Shown piece by piece: positions 36,511 through 49,128 of a DNA stretch of 64,000 nucleotides. A model generated the notes under the pieces. The model saw nothing but the letters and a program-made list of their open reading frames with translations. It had not been told where the DNA came from and searched no databases. Origin of the DNA: Haliclona indistincta (lineage: Eukaryota > Porifera > Demospongiae > Haplosclerida > Chalinidae); NCBI GenBank assembly GCA_964017065.1, contig OZ024787.1, forward strand, positions 12,773,344-12,837,343. Direction: 5' to 3'. A program made the position numbers and the translations under genes. Numbering within the stretch: the first letter of the stretch is position 1; each line of letters opens with the position of its first letter.

Positions 36511-37241
36511 TAATTACAAGTGACAATGTGCTCTATGTGCATAATTATTGAAAATACTATTGAATTATTATTGTATGATAAGATTATAACAAAACTATAG
36601 TCACAACATCCTGTCAGAGAATGTGATATAGTAGGTGTGAGATGGACCACAACACAACCATAGTCACTATGATCACCTACACACAATCACACACTCACCA
36701 TCACACTATCACACACCTCTCACTGCTCTACCTCTCACCTTTCCCTTGAACTGAGCTGCTACTCTCCTCAAGCTAGCCACAACCTCATCATACTGTTCAC
36801 CATCGCCTGGGAAGAAACTAAGCAGATGGCTCTTGATGTCACCGCCAAATATCTTTGGAGCAGTCTGAAACAACAAACGAGGTCAACATTGTTAACATAT
36901 TGAAAGAGATAGTAGGATTGAAAGCATGTTATTATTAGAAGAATTGGCTTCTCTTTCTAAGAGAGAACAACAGGGAAGTGACTTGGAGGAAGTCTCTTCA
37001 AATTCCTCTATGAGTTATTATTGAAGCTAAACCACAGGTATTGGCAGCCATTATGACATGAAGGAAGGAAGTGAGAAAGAAAGGAACAATAGAGGGAAGA
37101 GAGACAGCTAACCTCATCTGAGAATTTAGTGAGTAGAGCAAGTTGTTCTCCTTGGATGAACTTGACAATATCCTCATCTTTGTATTCGCCAGTGAAGGGC
37201 ACAACCTTGTCCTCACCTTCGTACTGGAGAGAGAGAATAGG

Positions 37242-37275
<34 letters not shown>

Positions 37276-38026
37276 ATAGGGAGAGAGCGAGAGAGAGACA
37301 AAAGTAAATGTAGCCTGGAAAGACTATGTACATGCTGTGTGTATGTGTATGTGAGAGAAAGAGGTGCTATTTACCGGTCTGTATACGACTATGGTCTCCA
37401 TTTCTGCTCCCAAAGCTTTAGCTATATCGTTGGATTTGGTGATTGCGAACGATACTGAATCCATTACTGCAGCGGCTGCAAGATATGCGACGGCTTTCTC
37501 CGATGTGTTTGACTCAAAGAAACCGACAACCACGACCTCGTCTTTGGCGATGAACTTCTTAGCTGCGTCTACCTCAGTCAGCTCGACAGCAGGGGGACCA
37601 GAATTCTTCACAACCCAGCCGACGATTTCACTAGCAGTACGCCCACCTGAGAAAGAGGACAATAACATAAAGGAGTGAATATGTCAATAGAAGATGTTGA
37701 ATAGATGAAGACACATTCTTTGAAGGAATAGAATTTTGTAGAAACCTTCAAAATCGAATAAACCCATAAAACCACATGCAAAGCTAAAGATGTAGGGAAA
37801 AGAGATAACTGTTAAGATTATACCAACCATTGTATTCCTTCTTGTTGCCGCTCTTGAAGAAGAACAGTGTAGGGTATCCCCTCACTCCATATTCCTCGGC
37901 GAGGTCGCTCTCCACTGTGGCGTCCACCTTGGCTAGTTTGATGCTAGATCCATCAGCTACCAGCTGCAACGAGGCTTTGTCGTATTCTGGCGCCAAAGAC
38001 TTGCAGTGACCACACCAGGGAGCATC

Positions 38027-38088
<62 letters not shown>

Positions 38089-38299
38089 GAGAGAAGTGAG
38101 TGAGTTTTTTCAAAAAGATAAGAGTATCTTGCTGGAGGGGGAGTGTTTACTCACAAAATTCTACGAGAACATATTCGTTTCCTTGAATAGTTTGAGTGAA
38201 GTTGTCTTTTGACAGAACTAGTACATTGGTGTCTGCCTCGTCCGCTCTTGCCGCGAGAATGAGTGCAGCCGTAGCAGCTAAGAATACTGACAGTCGCAT
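33969..38299 (-). CDS. Protein disulfide isomerase (PDIA1-like)
   Basis: Ten exons on the minus strand: 38155-38299, 37828-38025, 37375-37646, 37113-37223, 36739-36864, 36325-36402, 35429-35551, 34840-34960, 34234-34412, 33969-34178, joined in frame to 520 residues (human P4HB has 508). A signal peptide ([19 protein letters not shown]) leads to the a domain with YAPWCGHCK (Cys53, Cys56), then b and b' domains, the a' domain with a second YAPWCGHCK (Cys396, Cys399) and an acidic tail ending HTEL, a KDEL-type ER retrieval signal. The enzyme oxidises and isomerises disulfides in the ER lumen and may serve as the beta subunit of prolyl 4-hydroxylase. The two active-site exons start at the same position within the motif (F-Y junction), a trace of internal duplication. 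Introns carry CT microsatellites at three acceptors. The start is the first ATG before the signal peptide. Confidence 0.95.
35018..35130. repeat. 19-bp tandem repeat in PDI intron
   Basis: About six copies of acactatctactaacyagt between PDI exons 7 and 8. Not present in the PDI fragment at 5-6 kb. Confidence 0.85.
35665..36262. mobile_element. TIR element with TAACCCTTTAA ends, copy 2
   Basis: Ends ttaaccctttaat and ggttaaagggttaa; hairpin gtcgccaaaaggcgac near the right end. Opposite orientation to the copy at 25,111. Lies in PDI intron 6, between exons at 35,551 and 36,325. Confidence 0.78.
36411..36510. repeat. (GA)n microsatellite with a GATA block
   Basis: On the PDI strand it is a CT tract directly before the acceptor of exon 6 (36,402). 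Confidence 0.92.
37228..37299. repeat. (GA)n microsatellite
   Basis: CT tract on the PDI strand, directly before the acceptor of exon 4 (37,223). Confidence 0.92.
38026..38092. repeat. (GA)n microsatellite
   Basis: CT tract on the PDI strand; it reaches the acceptor of exon 2 (38,025), which carries the first active site. Confidence 0.93.
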
Positions 38300-38720
38300 A
38301 TTGTATATTGTTCCTAGTGGGTCCTGGACGAGTGCCTAAATGCTCGCGGAGGATCTGACAGTCTCAATAAGTGCTAGCTGAAGAATGCCCCTCGACAAAA
38401 GGACAATGTGGTCGATTTTCATTGGCTAATAACCGTACACGTGGCGTCGTGTCACGTGATGCACTAACCAGTGCTTTGTCGGCTTCTACCCCTAATCTTG
38501 TTAGTGCTTCTAGCTATGTATATAGCCTTGGGGGAACTACTGTTGAAGCTTAAAAGATCCACGAACAGACTTAGATGACGTGGAGATCGAGAATTGTCTG
38601 AAAAGCTATCCGTTGCTCACGTGAGCTGCAAGTGTTCGCGCACGTGCGCTAGCTCTGCTGAACGAGCCACGCCCCAAACACACACACTGGAGGTCGAGCG
38701 AATAGCTTCAGCAGCTAGGT
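38300..38720. promoter_or_regulatory. Divergent PDI / FAM234-like promoter region
   Basis: 421 bp separate the two start codons. It holds an inverted CCAAT box (attgg, 38421-38425) and two ACGTG cores (cacgtgg at 38438, cacgtga at 38453). ACGTG cores near CCAAT occur in unfolded-protein-response promoters, but the spacing and order here do not match the canonical ERSE, so stress control is only a suggestion. Confidence 0.5.
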
Positions 38721-41700
38721 ATGAGCAATCCACGCTACCAGCGTGTCTCACAGACCCAGGAGAAGGAAGAATCGGATGGAGGCGAGGACACGACACTGTT
38801 TGACAAAGATTTCGGAGAAGGAGCGTACGATGAAGACGAGGACCTACGCCTCAAACCTCCCAAGATGAAAGCAATGATTATCGCTACTAAAGTGGTCCCT
38901 AAGCTACCTCACAATCGGCGAACACTGCACGTAATGTTTCTAATCATTGCTGTCCTCGTAGTACTACTCATCGCTCTGTCCCTTGGCTACGTTTTCTTTC
39001 CTTGGGGGCTACACGGGGCTCAAAACTGTACTGTTCCCCTCCCAGGAGCTGGAGGTCGAATCAGCTGGGAGCGGGAGTTTTTCCCGGGCTACACGGAGAC
39101 GACTCCGATCGTGCAAGACATGAACCGAGACGGATACAAGGACTTGATCGTAACGCAAGTCACTCATCGCGTGGGAGATTCTTTTGCAGTATGCCCTGAC
39201 CGGCCGAATCAATGCTTGGAGCTAGTAGGGTTCAGTCCTTGCCGTGTGAGGCTAGTTGCTCTGTGTGGTAATTCTGGTGACGTTATTTGGGAAAAATGGC
39301 TCGATTTCGAAGCTTTCGCTTTGGATTGCACTCATGACTTCAACACTGACGATATCCCCGATTGCATCGTAGCCGGTCGAAAAGGTTCCTTTGGAGTCAT
39401 AGATGGAGTTAATGGAACATTTCTCTGGTTTGTAGACCCTTCATTGATCTTTCCAACATACAACTTCTACTATCCTCTGGTTGTGGATGACATGAATGAT
39501 GATGGAGTACCTGACTTGATCAATATGCATGGAGGAGACGCGACTTATCCTGATGACGCAGTGGATCGCTCACCCGGCTTCCTCGTGGTGGTCTCTGGTC
39601 GCACAGGGCAAGCTCTAATGGAGCAAGTGCAGGTCCCAGATGGTCGCGAGACTTATTTTTCTCCAGTGCTGTATCATCATCCTGATGGGTCCCCAGTGGT
39701 GCTGTTCGGGACAGGTGGGGAAACGATATCGGGTTCCTTGTGGGCCGTCACGCTAGACAGCATCAGACAGCATGTCTTGGTGTATCTTGAGGCTCACAAT
39801 GAAGAAATAGACAGCTACCAACCAAGCCTGAACTACAATGACTCAGCATGTTATGACCCTGCTGCGCTGGATAAATCCCGTCCTAAGTATCTACCAGGCG
39901 TGTTCGACAAGACCAAGGACTGGACCACTATGCCTCAGCTAGCTAAGCTGTGCCCTCAGTCCTGGGCCGACAGGACTCCAATCTGGAATCCTCTTGGACT
40001 ATGCTTGTTTGAACTTAGTCATTCTGACAAAGAAGGAGTCATATTGCCTCCGGTTGTAATGGACGTCAACGAAGACGGTCATACAGATCTTATTGTATCT
40101 AAGTTTGGAGGACACACCTTCCTGTTGGATGGAGTCACTGGAGAGAGCATCTGGGATCTATACCTACCAGACACACAGTCTTACAGGTGGGTTGTATGTT
40201 GTGTCAAGCACTTAACTGTGTGTGCATGTGAAGCATAATATTATTTTACTGGCTGTGTCTCACTGAGCCTGCCCGCACCTGAGACTAGGCTACATGAGTT
40301 ACATTGCACAGCTTGTAGGTTTTGCTTAGTGCACAGGTGACCCTCTGTGGGCTAGCTAGATGAGTATATAGTAAAACTATCTCTTCTTTTGTTCCATAGT
40401 ATTCCGGCTCCAATCTATTACAATGAGGACAATACCCCTGATTTCGTCGTAAGAGTCAACAAGGGCTCGTGGATGATCTATGACTACTCGTACATGGCGG
40501 TCGCTGACGGCAAAACAGGAGAGCTTCTCTGGACCTTCAACTCTTCTCAGGGTCTCATGTCATCTACTCTGACGCTACTCAACAAGAGACGAGGTTATGA
40601 CGGTACTCTGTTTGTGTCCATGGGAAAGAGCAAGGAGCAATTGCAAACTGGAGAAATGGTGACGGACCAGCATCATGAGGAAAAGCGTGATGTGTGTGCT
40701 CGTGAGTACGTAGAGGATGAGAGAAAGATGTGTGCAGCGGCTCGATCAGAAAAGGCGGCTAGACAGAAGAGGCAAGACAATGGTGACCCAAGTAATAGTG
40801 AGTTATACAGACAAATGCTATTTAGACAATGTACTTGCGTGACTGCTTTCAACAATGAAAGCAAGTTTAGCTTTAAAATGTCCGTTTGTGAAAAATTTTC
40901 TTTGTGAATTATTTTAACGCTAACATGTGCTTTAAGCCTCAAATTTTAATATAAAAAAAATTTAACTTTTATTGATTATCGTTAAATCTGTTTTATGTGC
41001 TAATCTTTCTTTCTTCAGGCGATCCCTCTGGTCACGATGGTCCTCCTCCTGCTGAATCAGTTCCCGAGATTCCTGAGGACCTGTGGGTATCCATGCCAGG
41101 AGACACATTCCCAGACCCGTGGAATGAGACCGAAGCTTTCATTGAAGACTACTGCGGCTATCCCATGGACAGCATCACAGCTCACATGTACTTTGTCACT
41201 CCTCAGCTGATAGAGAAAGGAGACATCAGACCACTCTATTCCTTCAAACCATACGTCTACAGTAAGTTACAATAACAACTGAAGTGACATTTCCATTTTA
41301 AATTTTCTTCCAAATGCCCTTTTCATTGGTAAATATTTTGCTGCTCAAATCATAGATATTTCATGCTCTAAAAATTATGTAGATGACACAGGGGGTACCA
41401 GAAAGAAAAATTACCGACCCCAGGCCAAAAAGTGGGTGGGTGGGTTGAGAGGGTTTTTACACAAAAAGTCATTTTGCGTAAATTTTAGCCACCACATTTC
41501 TTGTGCTCTGTAGAGTTGTTTTACAGGTTCTTGACACCAGAAGAGGTCTATATCATGCAGATATAACATGCTTTTGTTATTATTTACAGTGTGTACCCAC
41601 ATACACTGTAAAAAGCAGGTAAATAAAGGCATCATGCTGTGAAGGGTGTGGACTGGAGGCGTGGCTAGCATAATCAGCTGCTTCTACTTGTAAGCCAGGC

Positions 41701-42814
41701 AGTTATTCTACTCACCAGCTTCTGCAGTAGATTCAGTTGCACTCAGCCCTTGAGTGTTGTTCTTCCGTCGAAAGAAGCTATCAAATCGTGGAGTTTTAGT
41801 AGCATCGGGTGCGTTTTCTGCGACGAGCACTCTCTGAAACGTGTAGTCGCTTAATCTTGGCCACATTCACAGCGGTAGTGCAGTCGCTTTCTGATCTCTG
41901 CTTGCTGCAGCAGTGTTCTGTATGATCGCGATCGATACTACACTCACGCTATCGACTCACCCGCGCTATCGACGACGAGCTACGTGTACGCGATCGCCAT
42001 CTTTTCATGAATATTAATTAGCTCGCATTGTGAATATCATTATATGACACGTTATGACGTAGTGGGTGGGTGGGTAATGGGGCTATGTAAAAAACCGGCC
42101 TGGGGTCGACAATTTCCGCCACTGGCACCCCCTGAGATGACACTAAATTTTTGTGTGGAGAGGGCACCCACAAATAATTTTTTTTGATCAATAGGCTGTG
42201 TTGATACAAATTAAAGTTTTGTGACAGCTAGTTATCTTAGCTAGCTGATGAAACAGTTAGCAACTAACTGATGTTAGACCACGTTTACAAGCGTCATATG
42301 TAAGAAATTTGCTCATAAATTATTCCTGACATGTGCTAACAGATTACGGACATGTTTTACTCACTAGCACATCATGTTACTCAGTGTATCATAAACATGT
42401 CTCTTGCTCTCAGATCCAGTCACCTCTCCGATTGACATGAGACAAAAGCGTCATGGTGGAGACACTTCCTCTTCATCTCAACCTGTAGACCGCCACCTGA
42501 TGCGCTGTTCCTCCATTCTCGTACCTATCATGATGGCGTCGTCACCGATTCTTAACGACTTGAACAACGACAATAAACTCGAAGTCTCTGTCCCAATTCT
42601 CTGGAGCTTTCTGCCTGGTGACTATGCAGCCACCATGTGGCTCCACCCACCAAAACTAATCGCCAAGACGTTCACTCTGGAGGACCGATTCAAGGAGGTT
42701 TATCAAGCAGACGCTGATCTAGTAGACTTCTCGTCGTTCTATCCTCCCTCTAAACAGCCCTGGCTGGGGTACATGGGCACCAGTGGAACCGGAGAATACG
42801 TCATGCCTTCTTGA
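38721..42814 (+). CDS. FG-GAP-repeat type II membrane protein 1 (FAM234/ITFG-like)
   Basis: Four exons: 38721-40186, 40400-40797, 41019-41261 and 42414-42814, giving 835 residues. An acidic cytosolic N-terminus is followed by one membrane anchor (about residues 70-94, FLIIAVLVVLLIALSLGYVF) and no signal peptide, hence type II. The ectodomain has repeated calcium-loop-like motifs typical of FG-GAP propellers: DMNRDGYKDLIV (about 133), DMNDDGVPDLI (about 257), DVNEDGHTDLIV (about 447) and NEDNTPDFVV (about 494). This architecture matches FAM234/ITFG3 proteins, whose role is poorly known, but those are shorter (about 550 residues). The extension holds two furin-type sites, RQKR at 610-613 and RQKR at 712-715. 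Intron 3 carries a MITE. The neighbour at 43,131 is a paralog. Confidence 0.85.
41389..42133. mobile_element. TIR element in intron 3 of FG-GAP gene 1
   Basis: Inverted ends cagggggtaccag and ctggcaccccctg, with a second shared block accgaccccaggcc / ggcctggggtcgac. About 745 bp, no transposase frame. Its insertion made this intron much longer than the equivalent one in the paralog. Confidence 0.8.
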
Positions 42815-43130
42815 ACCTTATAAGCACTGTCACTTTTCAGAGTTTTATGCTGTTTTATCTACATAACTAGCACTGTTATCACTTTCGTACTAAACCATAT
42901 CTATTTTCACTGTTCATATTATAATTTTGAGCATATTTTTATCTGCATTCCTTGTAAGTGTCATCTGTAAAACAGAATGTAAGTTTATTTCCTCTTAACT
43001 TGTTTGTGGAACTAAGTTGTGACCGTAAAGTAAACTGCGTTTGTTAGTGATTCTTCTTCAAGTAAACACAGTTTTCCTGCTACTGTGGGCACAGATCATG
43101 TACCGCCCAATCAACCACAGCTAGGAGACA
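42815..43130. other. Intergenic region between the two FG-GAP genes
   Basis: Holds the 3' end of gene 1 and the promoter of gene 2. No repeat, RNA gene or distinct promoter motif seen. Confidence 0.5.
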
Positions 43131-46125
43131 ATGATGGAGTCAATGCAAACTGACGAGAAACACAAGTTGCTGCGCGATGGTGATGACGTCACTGCTCACC
43201 TGTCAAATCGCAGATCACTCGCTCTCCTTCTCACTGGAATTACAGTCGCGTCTCTGGTGATTTTGACCATCTACAGTTTAGTGTCGTTTCGACACGATGA
43301 AGCTGTTGTTGAAAGAAGCCCACCACGTCGTGGTGGTGTGTCGAGTCGGTCTGGAGTCCAATGGAGTCGCGAGTTCTTCCCCAGTTACACGGAGAGCACG
43401 TTCGAGGTACAAGACATGAATCGAGACGGCGTGATGGACGTCATTATGGCGCACATGTCGCAGAGGACGTACTCAGATGGATACACCGTGTGCCCGAGAA
43501 GACGAGACAACTGCAAGGAGGATTTTGGGTTTAGTCCTTGCAGGGTTCGCCTACTTGCAATGAGCGGTACAACTGGTGAAGTAATCTGGGACACTTGGAG
43601 TGATTTGGAAATTTTTGCAATCCGTTGCTCACACGATTTGAACAGAGACACTTTACCAGATTGTGTAGTCGCAGGACGAGCCGGCTCATTTGCTGCTCTG
43701 AGTGGTAAAGATGGGTCTATGTTATGGAGTGTTGATCGGACGATACTTTATCCGAGGTACAATTTCTATTTTCCACTTGTGGTTGATGACCTGGATGATG
43801 ATGGGGTTGTGGATTTGGTCAATATTCACGGAGGAGATGGGAGCTATGAGGATGATCAGTTTGATCGCTCTCCGGGATTTTTGATAGTTGTGTCCGGGCG
43901 CACTGGACAGAAACTGATGGAGAGAGTGCAAATGCCGGATGGTAGAGAGAGTTACACCTCACCTGTTCTTTTCAACCACCCCAGTGGGTCGCCTGCGGTT
44001 GTTTTCGGAACAGGTGGTGAAACTATCAAGGGATCGCTCTGGGCAGTCACTCTAGCTAGTTTGAAGCATCGGATTTCACACTATCACAATTTCCATCGGA
44101 CTACAGCACAGCATTACAGACCTAATCTACACTTCTTTGATCTGGATTGCTACAATGAGGTATTTCTAGACAAGAGAAGACCAAAATACTCGGCTATCTT
44201 CAACACGAAAAAACAGTCCACTACTTACAAGTGCACTAAGTGGGGTAGCATTGCACCGATTTGGAACACTGAGTCGCTGTGCATGTATGAGCTGGTTTCC
44301 GGCAACAGCATGATACAGCCACCAACTATTGTTGACATGACTGGAGATGGAAAGAAGGATTTGGTTGCGACGCAGTTTGGAGACAGAACACTGGTTTTTA
44401 ACGGAGTCACTGGTAGTATAGTGTGGGACCTCAAACTGCCCGGCACACAAGGATACAGGTGAGTGAAAGAAACATGCACAATCTAAAGAGGAATGCTGTT
44501 AGGTCATATAATACATAAATGAGCTTATAAAGGTACTTTTGTCATCCATACATGCATACTTTTAGGTTTTTCATTAATAGAACTTCCGATCATTGGTATA
44601 TGAGTTCAAAGTTTGAGAAAGCAAGGATATACCATTACAGTGCATTTGTAATCTCCTTCTCTTTTGATGTTTTTCTCTATCTTCAGTGTTCCTGCTCCTA
44701 TCTACTTCAATTCTGACAACACGCCCGATATCATTATACGCCCAAATAAGGGAAAGTGGATGCATTATGATTACTCTTATCTAGCAGTAGCTGATGGACG
44801 CACAGGTGATCTTCTCTGGACATTCAATTCCTCATTTCTTGCAGCAACATCGCCAGTCACTATCCTCAATCGAAAGAGAGGATATGACGGCATGGTGTTT
44901 CTAACATCGGGCAAGACAAGAGAACAAGAGGGAGGGAAGGGTAGAGGCAGGAAGGGCAGAAGGGGAACTTGTGCTCGGTCGTTTGTAGCTGATGACAGAA
45001 GAGCTTGTGCTGCTCACTTAGAGAAGGAGCGATCGAAGAGACATGAAGAAGAGGATGGAGAGGAGGAAGGTAAGGATGCTGTACTATTTTGTTTCACTAA
45101 GACTAAAAGAAATACTATTAACTAGCTTCTATAGTAAGAAACCGATAGACGTCTAACTACTTTTCTCTGTGATATAGCTGATGAAGATACGTCTGTTCCG
45201 AGAATACCGCTGGACCTGTGGGTGCACTATCCTGACAAGGACCGGTTCCCAGACCCCTGGACTGATACCGAGACCTTCCTAGAGGAATACTGTGGTCACT
45301 CCATGGATAGTGTCACCACACACCTGTACTTTGTCACTCCTCAGCTGATAGAGAAAGGAGACATCAGACCGCTCTATTCCTTCAAACCATATGTATTCAG
45401 TAAGTCACTTATGTACATTGCACAGAGCAAGTTGATGTCAGAATGGTGTTTTTTTTTTTAATCCAAATTTACAGTCAACTAAAATCAGCTACATGCATGT
45501 ATCAGGAATGATTCCTAAAGGCACGAAAAAATTGTTTACACAACTACTATAGCTGCTTTTAAAAATACTATTCGTTTAACATGCACATGAGCAAATTCTG
45601 AGCAAATTACAATCATTAATGAGTTGTTGATTAATTATTAGTCTTGTAAAAATTTGAGTCTGGATGCCTAGCACAATTTTTTGTAAAATTTTTTCTTTCT
45701 TTCACTTCTTCACAGATCCAGCACCGTATCACGACCTGATGAGACGTCGTAAGCGTCACGGCTCATCCTCTCCGGACGATTTCTTCAAGATATACAAAGA
45801 TCGTCACAAGCTGCGCTGTGCTCACATGATGGTACCTGTGACATCCTCCTTCACACCTGTCTTAGAGGACTTTGACAAAGACGGCAGACTGGAGGTATCC
45901 ACTCCAATCGTGTGGAGCTCTCTGATAGAGTATTCATCTGTTACCGAGGCCCATCCTCCTAAAGTTATCGTGAAGACATTCACACTAGAGGAGCGCTTTA
46001 GAGAGGTTTATGGAGCCAGCGCTGATCTGGTAGATTTCTCTTCTTTTCTGGCTCCTTCAAAGCAGCCATGGACCAAGTATATGGGACGCAAAGGATCAGG
46101 AGAATATGCAGTACCGGATAACTAA
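43131..46125 (+). CDS. FG-GAP-repeat type II membrane protein 2 (FAM234/ITFG-like)
   Basis: Exons 43131-44458, 44687-45069, 45178-45399 and 45716-46125 give 780 residues, with the same intron positions and phases as gene 1. One anchor (LALLLTGITVASLVILTIYS, about 30-50) follows a short cytosolic N-terminus. Ectodomain motifs include DMNRDGVMDVIM, DLNRDTLPDCVV, DLDDDGVVDLVN and DMTGDGKKDLVA. The juxtaposed exon 3 motif FVTPQLIEKGDIRPLYSFKP is identical in both genes and in the fragment at 55 kb, so it is the most constrained part. Furin-type sites are RSKR (558-561) and RRKR (655-658). The start could also be the second Met; both lie before the anchor. Secreted or cell-surface function is unknown. 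Confidence 0.85.
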
Positions 46126-46526
46126 TGGAAACTCTATCATCTTGATAATTTTATGCATCAGCTTTTATACTAGCTTTTCTAACTAACACACTTGTAAATT
46201 TTGACTAATTTAAAATTGTAACTTAACTTCCGAGTCACGAGGACTGAGTTGTGGTTGTCGACAGGACGCTGTAACGTTATCTTACAAGGGGCTTAGGCAG
46301 TATTCACTGAGATCTACGCGCACCTAAGTGATTGCGATCTTCGCATAACTCGATCTAGACGACGCCGGACGGCAGTCATCGCCGGTGAAATTCGAAAGGT
46401 GATAAAAATAATCATACGATTAACTACTACCTGTACATGATTGTCAAATCGATGTGCTTAGCGTGGTACATATACAGGCGTCAGGAGTGTCATAATAGAA
46501 GGCCTTGGTCACACTACGATGACAAG

Positions 46527-46907
46527 AAAATTAAAAAGATTTCTATCGAAATCAAAAGGATGTAGGGTTGTGAAATCTACCACTGGTCAACAATGTAAAC
46601 TAACAAGGAACAAGCATGGAATGGTAACACGATTGACTTGCTAACAGACCATAGATCCCTACATCAGTGGCTGCTGTAGTTGACTATAGCTAGTTCAGCT
46701 TAGCTTGTTGCTGTTGACTGACACCTGACGTGCATTCAGCTTGTGACAGCTTATGTACAGCCACTGATGTAGGGATCTATGGTCTGTTAGCAAGTCAATC
46801 GTGTTACCATTCCATGCTTGTTCCTTGTTAGTTTACATTGTTGACCAGTGGTAGATTTCACAACCCTACATCCTTTTGATTTCGATAGAAATCTTTTTAA
46901 TTTTCTT
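46527..46907. repeat. Foldback element, family F1, copy 1
   Basis: Arms of about 150 bp: left has atttctatcgaaatcaaaag and catagatccctacatcagtg, right has their reverse complements ending at aatctttttaattttctt. Loop about 80 nt. A second copy is at 57,136-57,524 and a lone left arm at 53,647-53,775. Confidence 0.92.
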
Positions 46908-46909
46908 GT

Positions 46910-47745
46910 TTGTGTCCTTTTTTCTTTTTCAGTGAAGTACAGTTCAATATCATGCAATTACTGTGCCATCTTTGTTTCCACCATTGGTTTGGTTTTCCTG
47001 TTGTTGATGGCTTTTCTTTATTAATGAACAATTTTAAACTTGTAGCGTTATGCTGTAGATATCAGCTCGCCTACGCATGCATGAATACAGTGCATACGAG
47101 CCCCGCCCACACTTGTTTACGGCGGTTATAATTATCTGGCAAGGTAGAATGGTGATTCTGCGCTTGCTAGCTTACCGTTCTTCGAAGACTCCAGACAAAT
47201 ATGTGTTCTCCGTGATCTATACGGCGTGGCGATACTCAAGCTTGTGCTTGGTCACGTGCGCTTACCACAGCTTGGTCACGTGCGTATTGCGCAATCACTA
47301 TAATTATTAATGGCGTCTAATACTTAGCTGACAATGGATCACGATTGAGAAATCGCGGAATTTATATCGCCGTTTCGCTAAAAACTAAGTTCAAAAGGCA
47401 CATGCCAGGAGAATTTCATGACTGTTCGTGGGTGTTTTGGTCTCGGCACTGCTCACGTAAAGGTGCTAGGCGAGTGGAAGAAAGAAAGAAAGAAAGAAGA
47501 AAACGAAGATGACGAAACTCGATTTTCACCGTTTCCAGGTTCGTCACTTTAGTAACAATCTCGAGCAATCTCCTTGCTACTGTAAGATGGGCAACGCCAG
47601 ATAGCAGGTTTAAGTGTCTTCTGACGTATAAAATTCATTACCAGGCGAAATATCAGCGTTTGAACGCTAATACATTGTATGTAGCCGCCATCTTGTTTTC
47701 TCGTTCAACCCTACATAGGGAGACACTACCGTGTCTCCCTAATAG
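46910..47745. repeat. Segment attached to foldback F1, copy 1
   Basis: Matches 57,535-58,402. Includes gcctacgcatg, a (GAAA)n stretch near 47,483, the phrase gcgaaatatcagcg and ends with the palindrome tagggagacactaccgtgtctcccta. No intact frame shared by the two copies, so non-coding repeat or a dead element. Confidence 0.75.
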
Positions 47746-48553
47746 AATGTCACGACTGCAAACCGGCGCACGCGGTCACTGACTGGACGCCGCCTTGCTG
47801 TTGTAACGTGGGCGACTACCGCTTTGCTAATTGCTACACGCCTTCGCCATCTAACAAGGCTTATATATTCATAATGCTTACATAATTTATACCTTTGCTT
47901 TCACTAGCTAGTTCCTGCTTCACGAAGATACAGCAGTAAACTGGCAATGCGATCGAAATTCTAAAAGCTACGTATTTTTCAAACTTCCGAATTTCTAGTT
48001 ACACCCCTGCTTATGAGAATGTACCGTTCACTGTATTTTAAGGCCTAGTTCTATCGAAACCAGCAAGCTGATCGTCAGCTATTTTGCCAGAGACTATTAA
48101 TACTATGTAACCGGGATAACAAACTGTCGATCGAAATGCATGATTGCACTGTGTACCCATATTATGGCTTGTGTGTTTTGTCAAAGAACCGCCAAGAACA
48201 CGCTGATACGTAGTTTGCATGAACTCTTTCTCGCTTTAGCATTTGCTCTTGAGACAGAAGGAGCACATACCTTACTGTCTCCTAGTCGAAGACTGTCAAG
48301 ATTTTATTGCCTATAGATGATGGATGGGCGTACGTAATAATATTAACAACCGTGTTCAGATATTCACAATTCCATAATGATATTCACTAGTAAAGCAGTA
48401 CTGACCGCCTTATGAATATTAAATAATTCCAAGCACCTTTAACATAACACAATTGACCTTGCATGCAGGTCGGGTTCTGAATTGTGTAATAGATTGCCTC
48501 AATACATAAAATCACTGCACATTGCAACTCTGTCTGCTAAAAGTTATGATGGC

Positions 48554-49128
48554 TTTTGGTCTCCTCTACACCGCTCTTTCTTCGACATCAGAGTCTTTAA
48601 CCCTTTTGCTTCAACCTATTCTAGATCAAAATTAAAGGCCTGCCACAGGAGAAATGAGCTTGAAAAACGCCGTCAGTACGATGAGAGAATCAGGACAGTC
48701 GAACATGGATCATTCACACATCTCGTTTTCACTACAGCTGGAGGGATGGGGCAATCTGCCACTACATTTTACAAACTCCTTGCCTCATCAATTTCTGACC
48801 GCCACTCTAAACCTTACTCAACAGTCCTCAGCTGGATCCGCTGCCGCTTATCCTTCTCTCTTTTGAGATCAGCAATCATTTGCTTAATAAGGGGTGCTAG
48901 ATCCTCTCGCCATAGACCAGTATTCTCCTCTGCTGTCCATATGGATCTCGCCATCTCAGAGGGGAGATTGGAGTCTGACTAACTGTGCCAAAATTAATTT
49001 TGACTTATTTCAATTCATAACTATTTTATCTGCCTTCACTTTTATTTATTTTTGCATTTGCATTTGCATCAGAAGTTCTGTTCATTCTGAAAAAAAAAAT
49101 GCAATAGAATAATACGGCAGAAAAAAAA
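48554..49128 (+). mobile_element. 5'-truncated non-LTR retrotransposon copy
   Basis: Encodes in frame GFWSPLHRSFFDIRVFNPFA, then EKRRQYDERIRTVEHGSFTH and a late segment LSFSLLRSAIICLIRGARSS, the pattern found at the C-terminal end of reverse transcriptases in many marine-animal LINE-like elements (recalled pattern, not searched). The frame ends at 48,982 and is followed by an A-rich tail. A 14-bp target duplication, aaagttatgatggc, flanks it (48540-48553 and 49129-49142), showing target-primed insertion with 5' truncation. Confidence 0.82.

Noticed and set aside
38421..38459. Canonical ERSE (CCAAT-N9-CCACG) in the PDI promoter
   Set aside because: CCAAT and CCACG are present, but in the wrong order with a 14-nt spacer.
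48482..48553. N-terminal 24 codons of the 166-codon frame as part of the retroelement
   Set aside because: They precede the target duplication; the element begins after 48,553.
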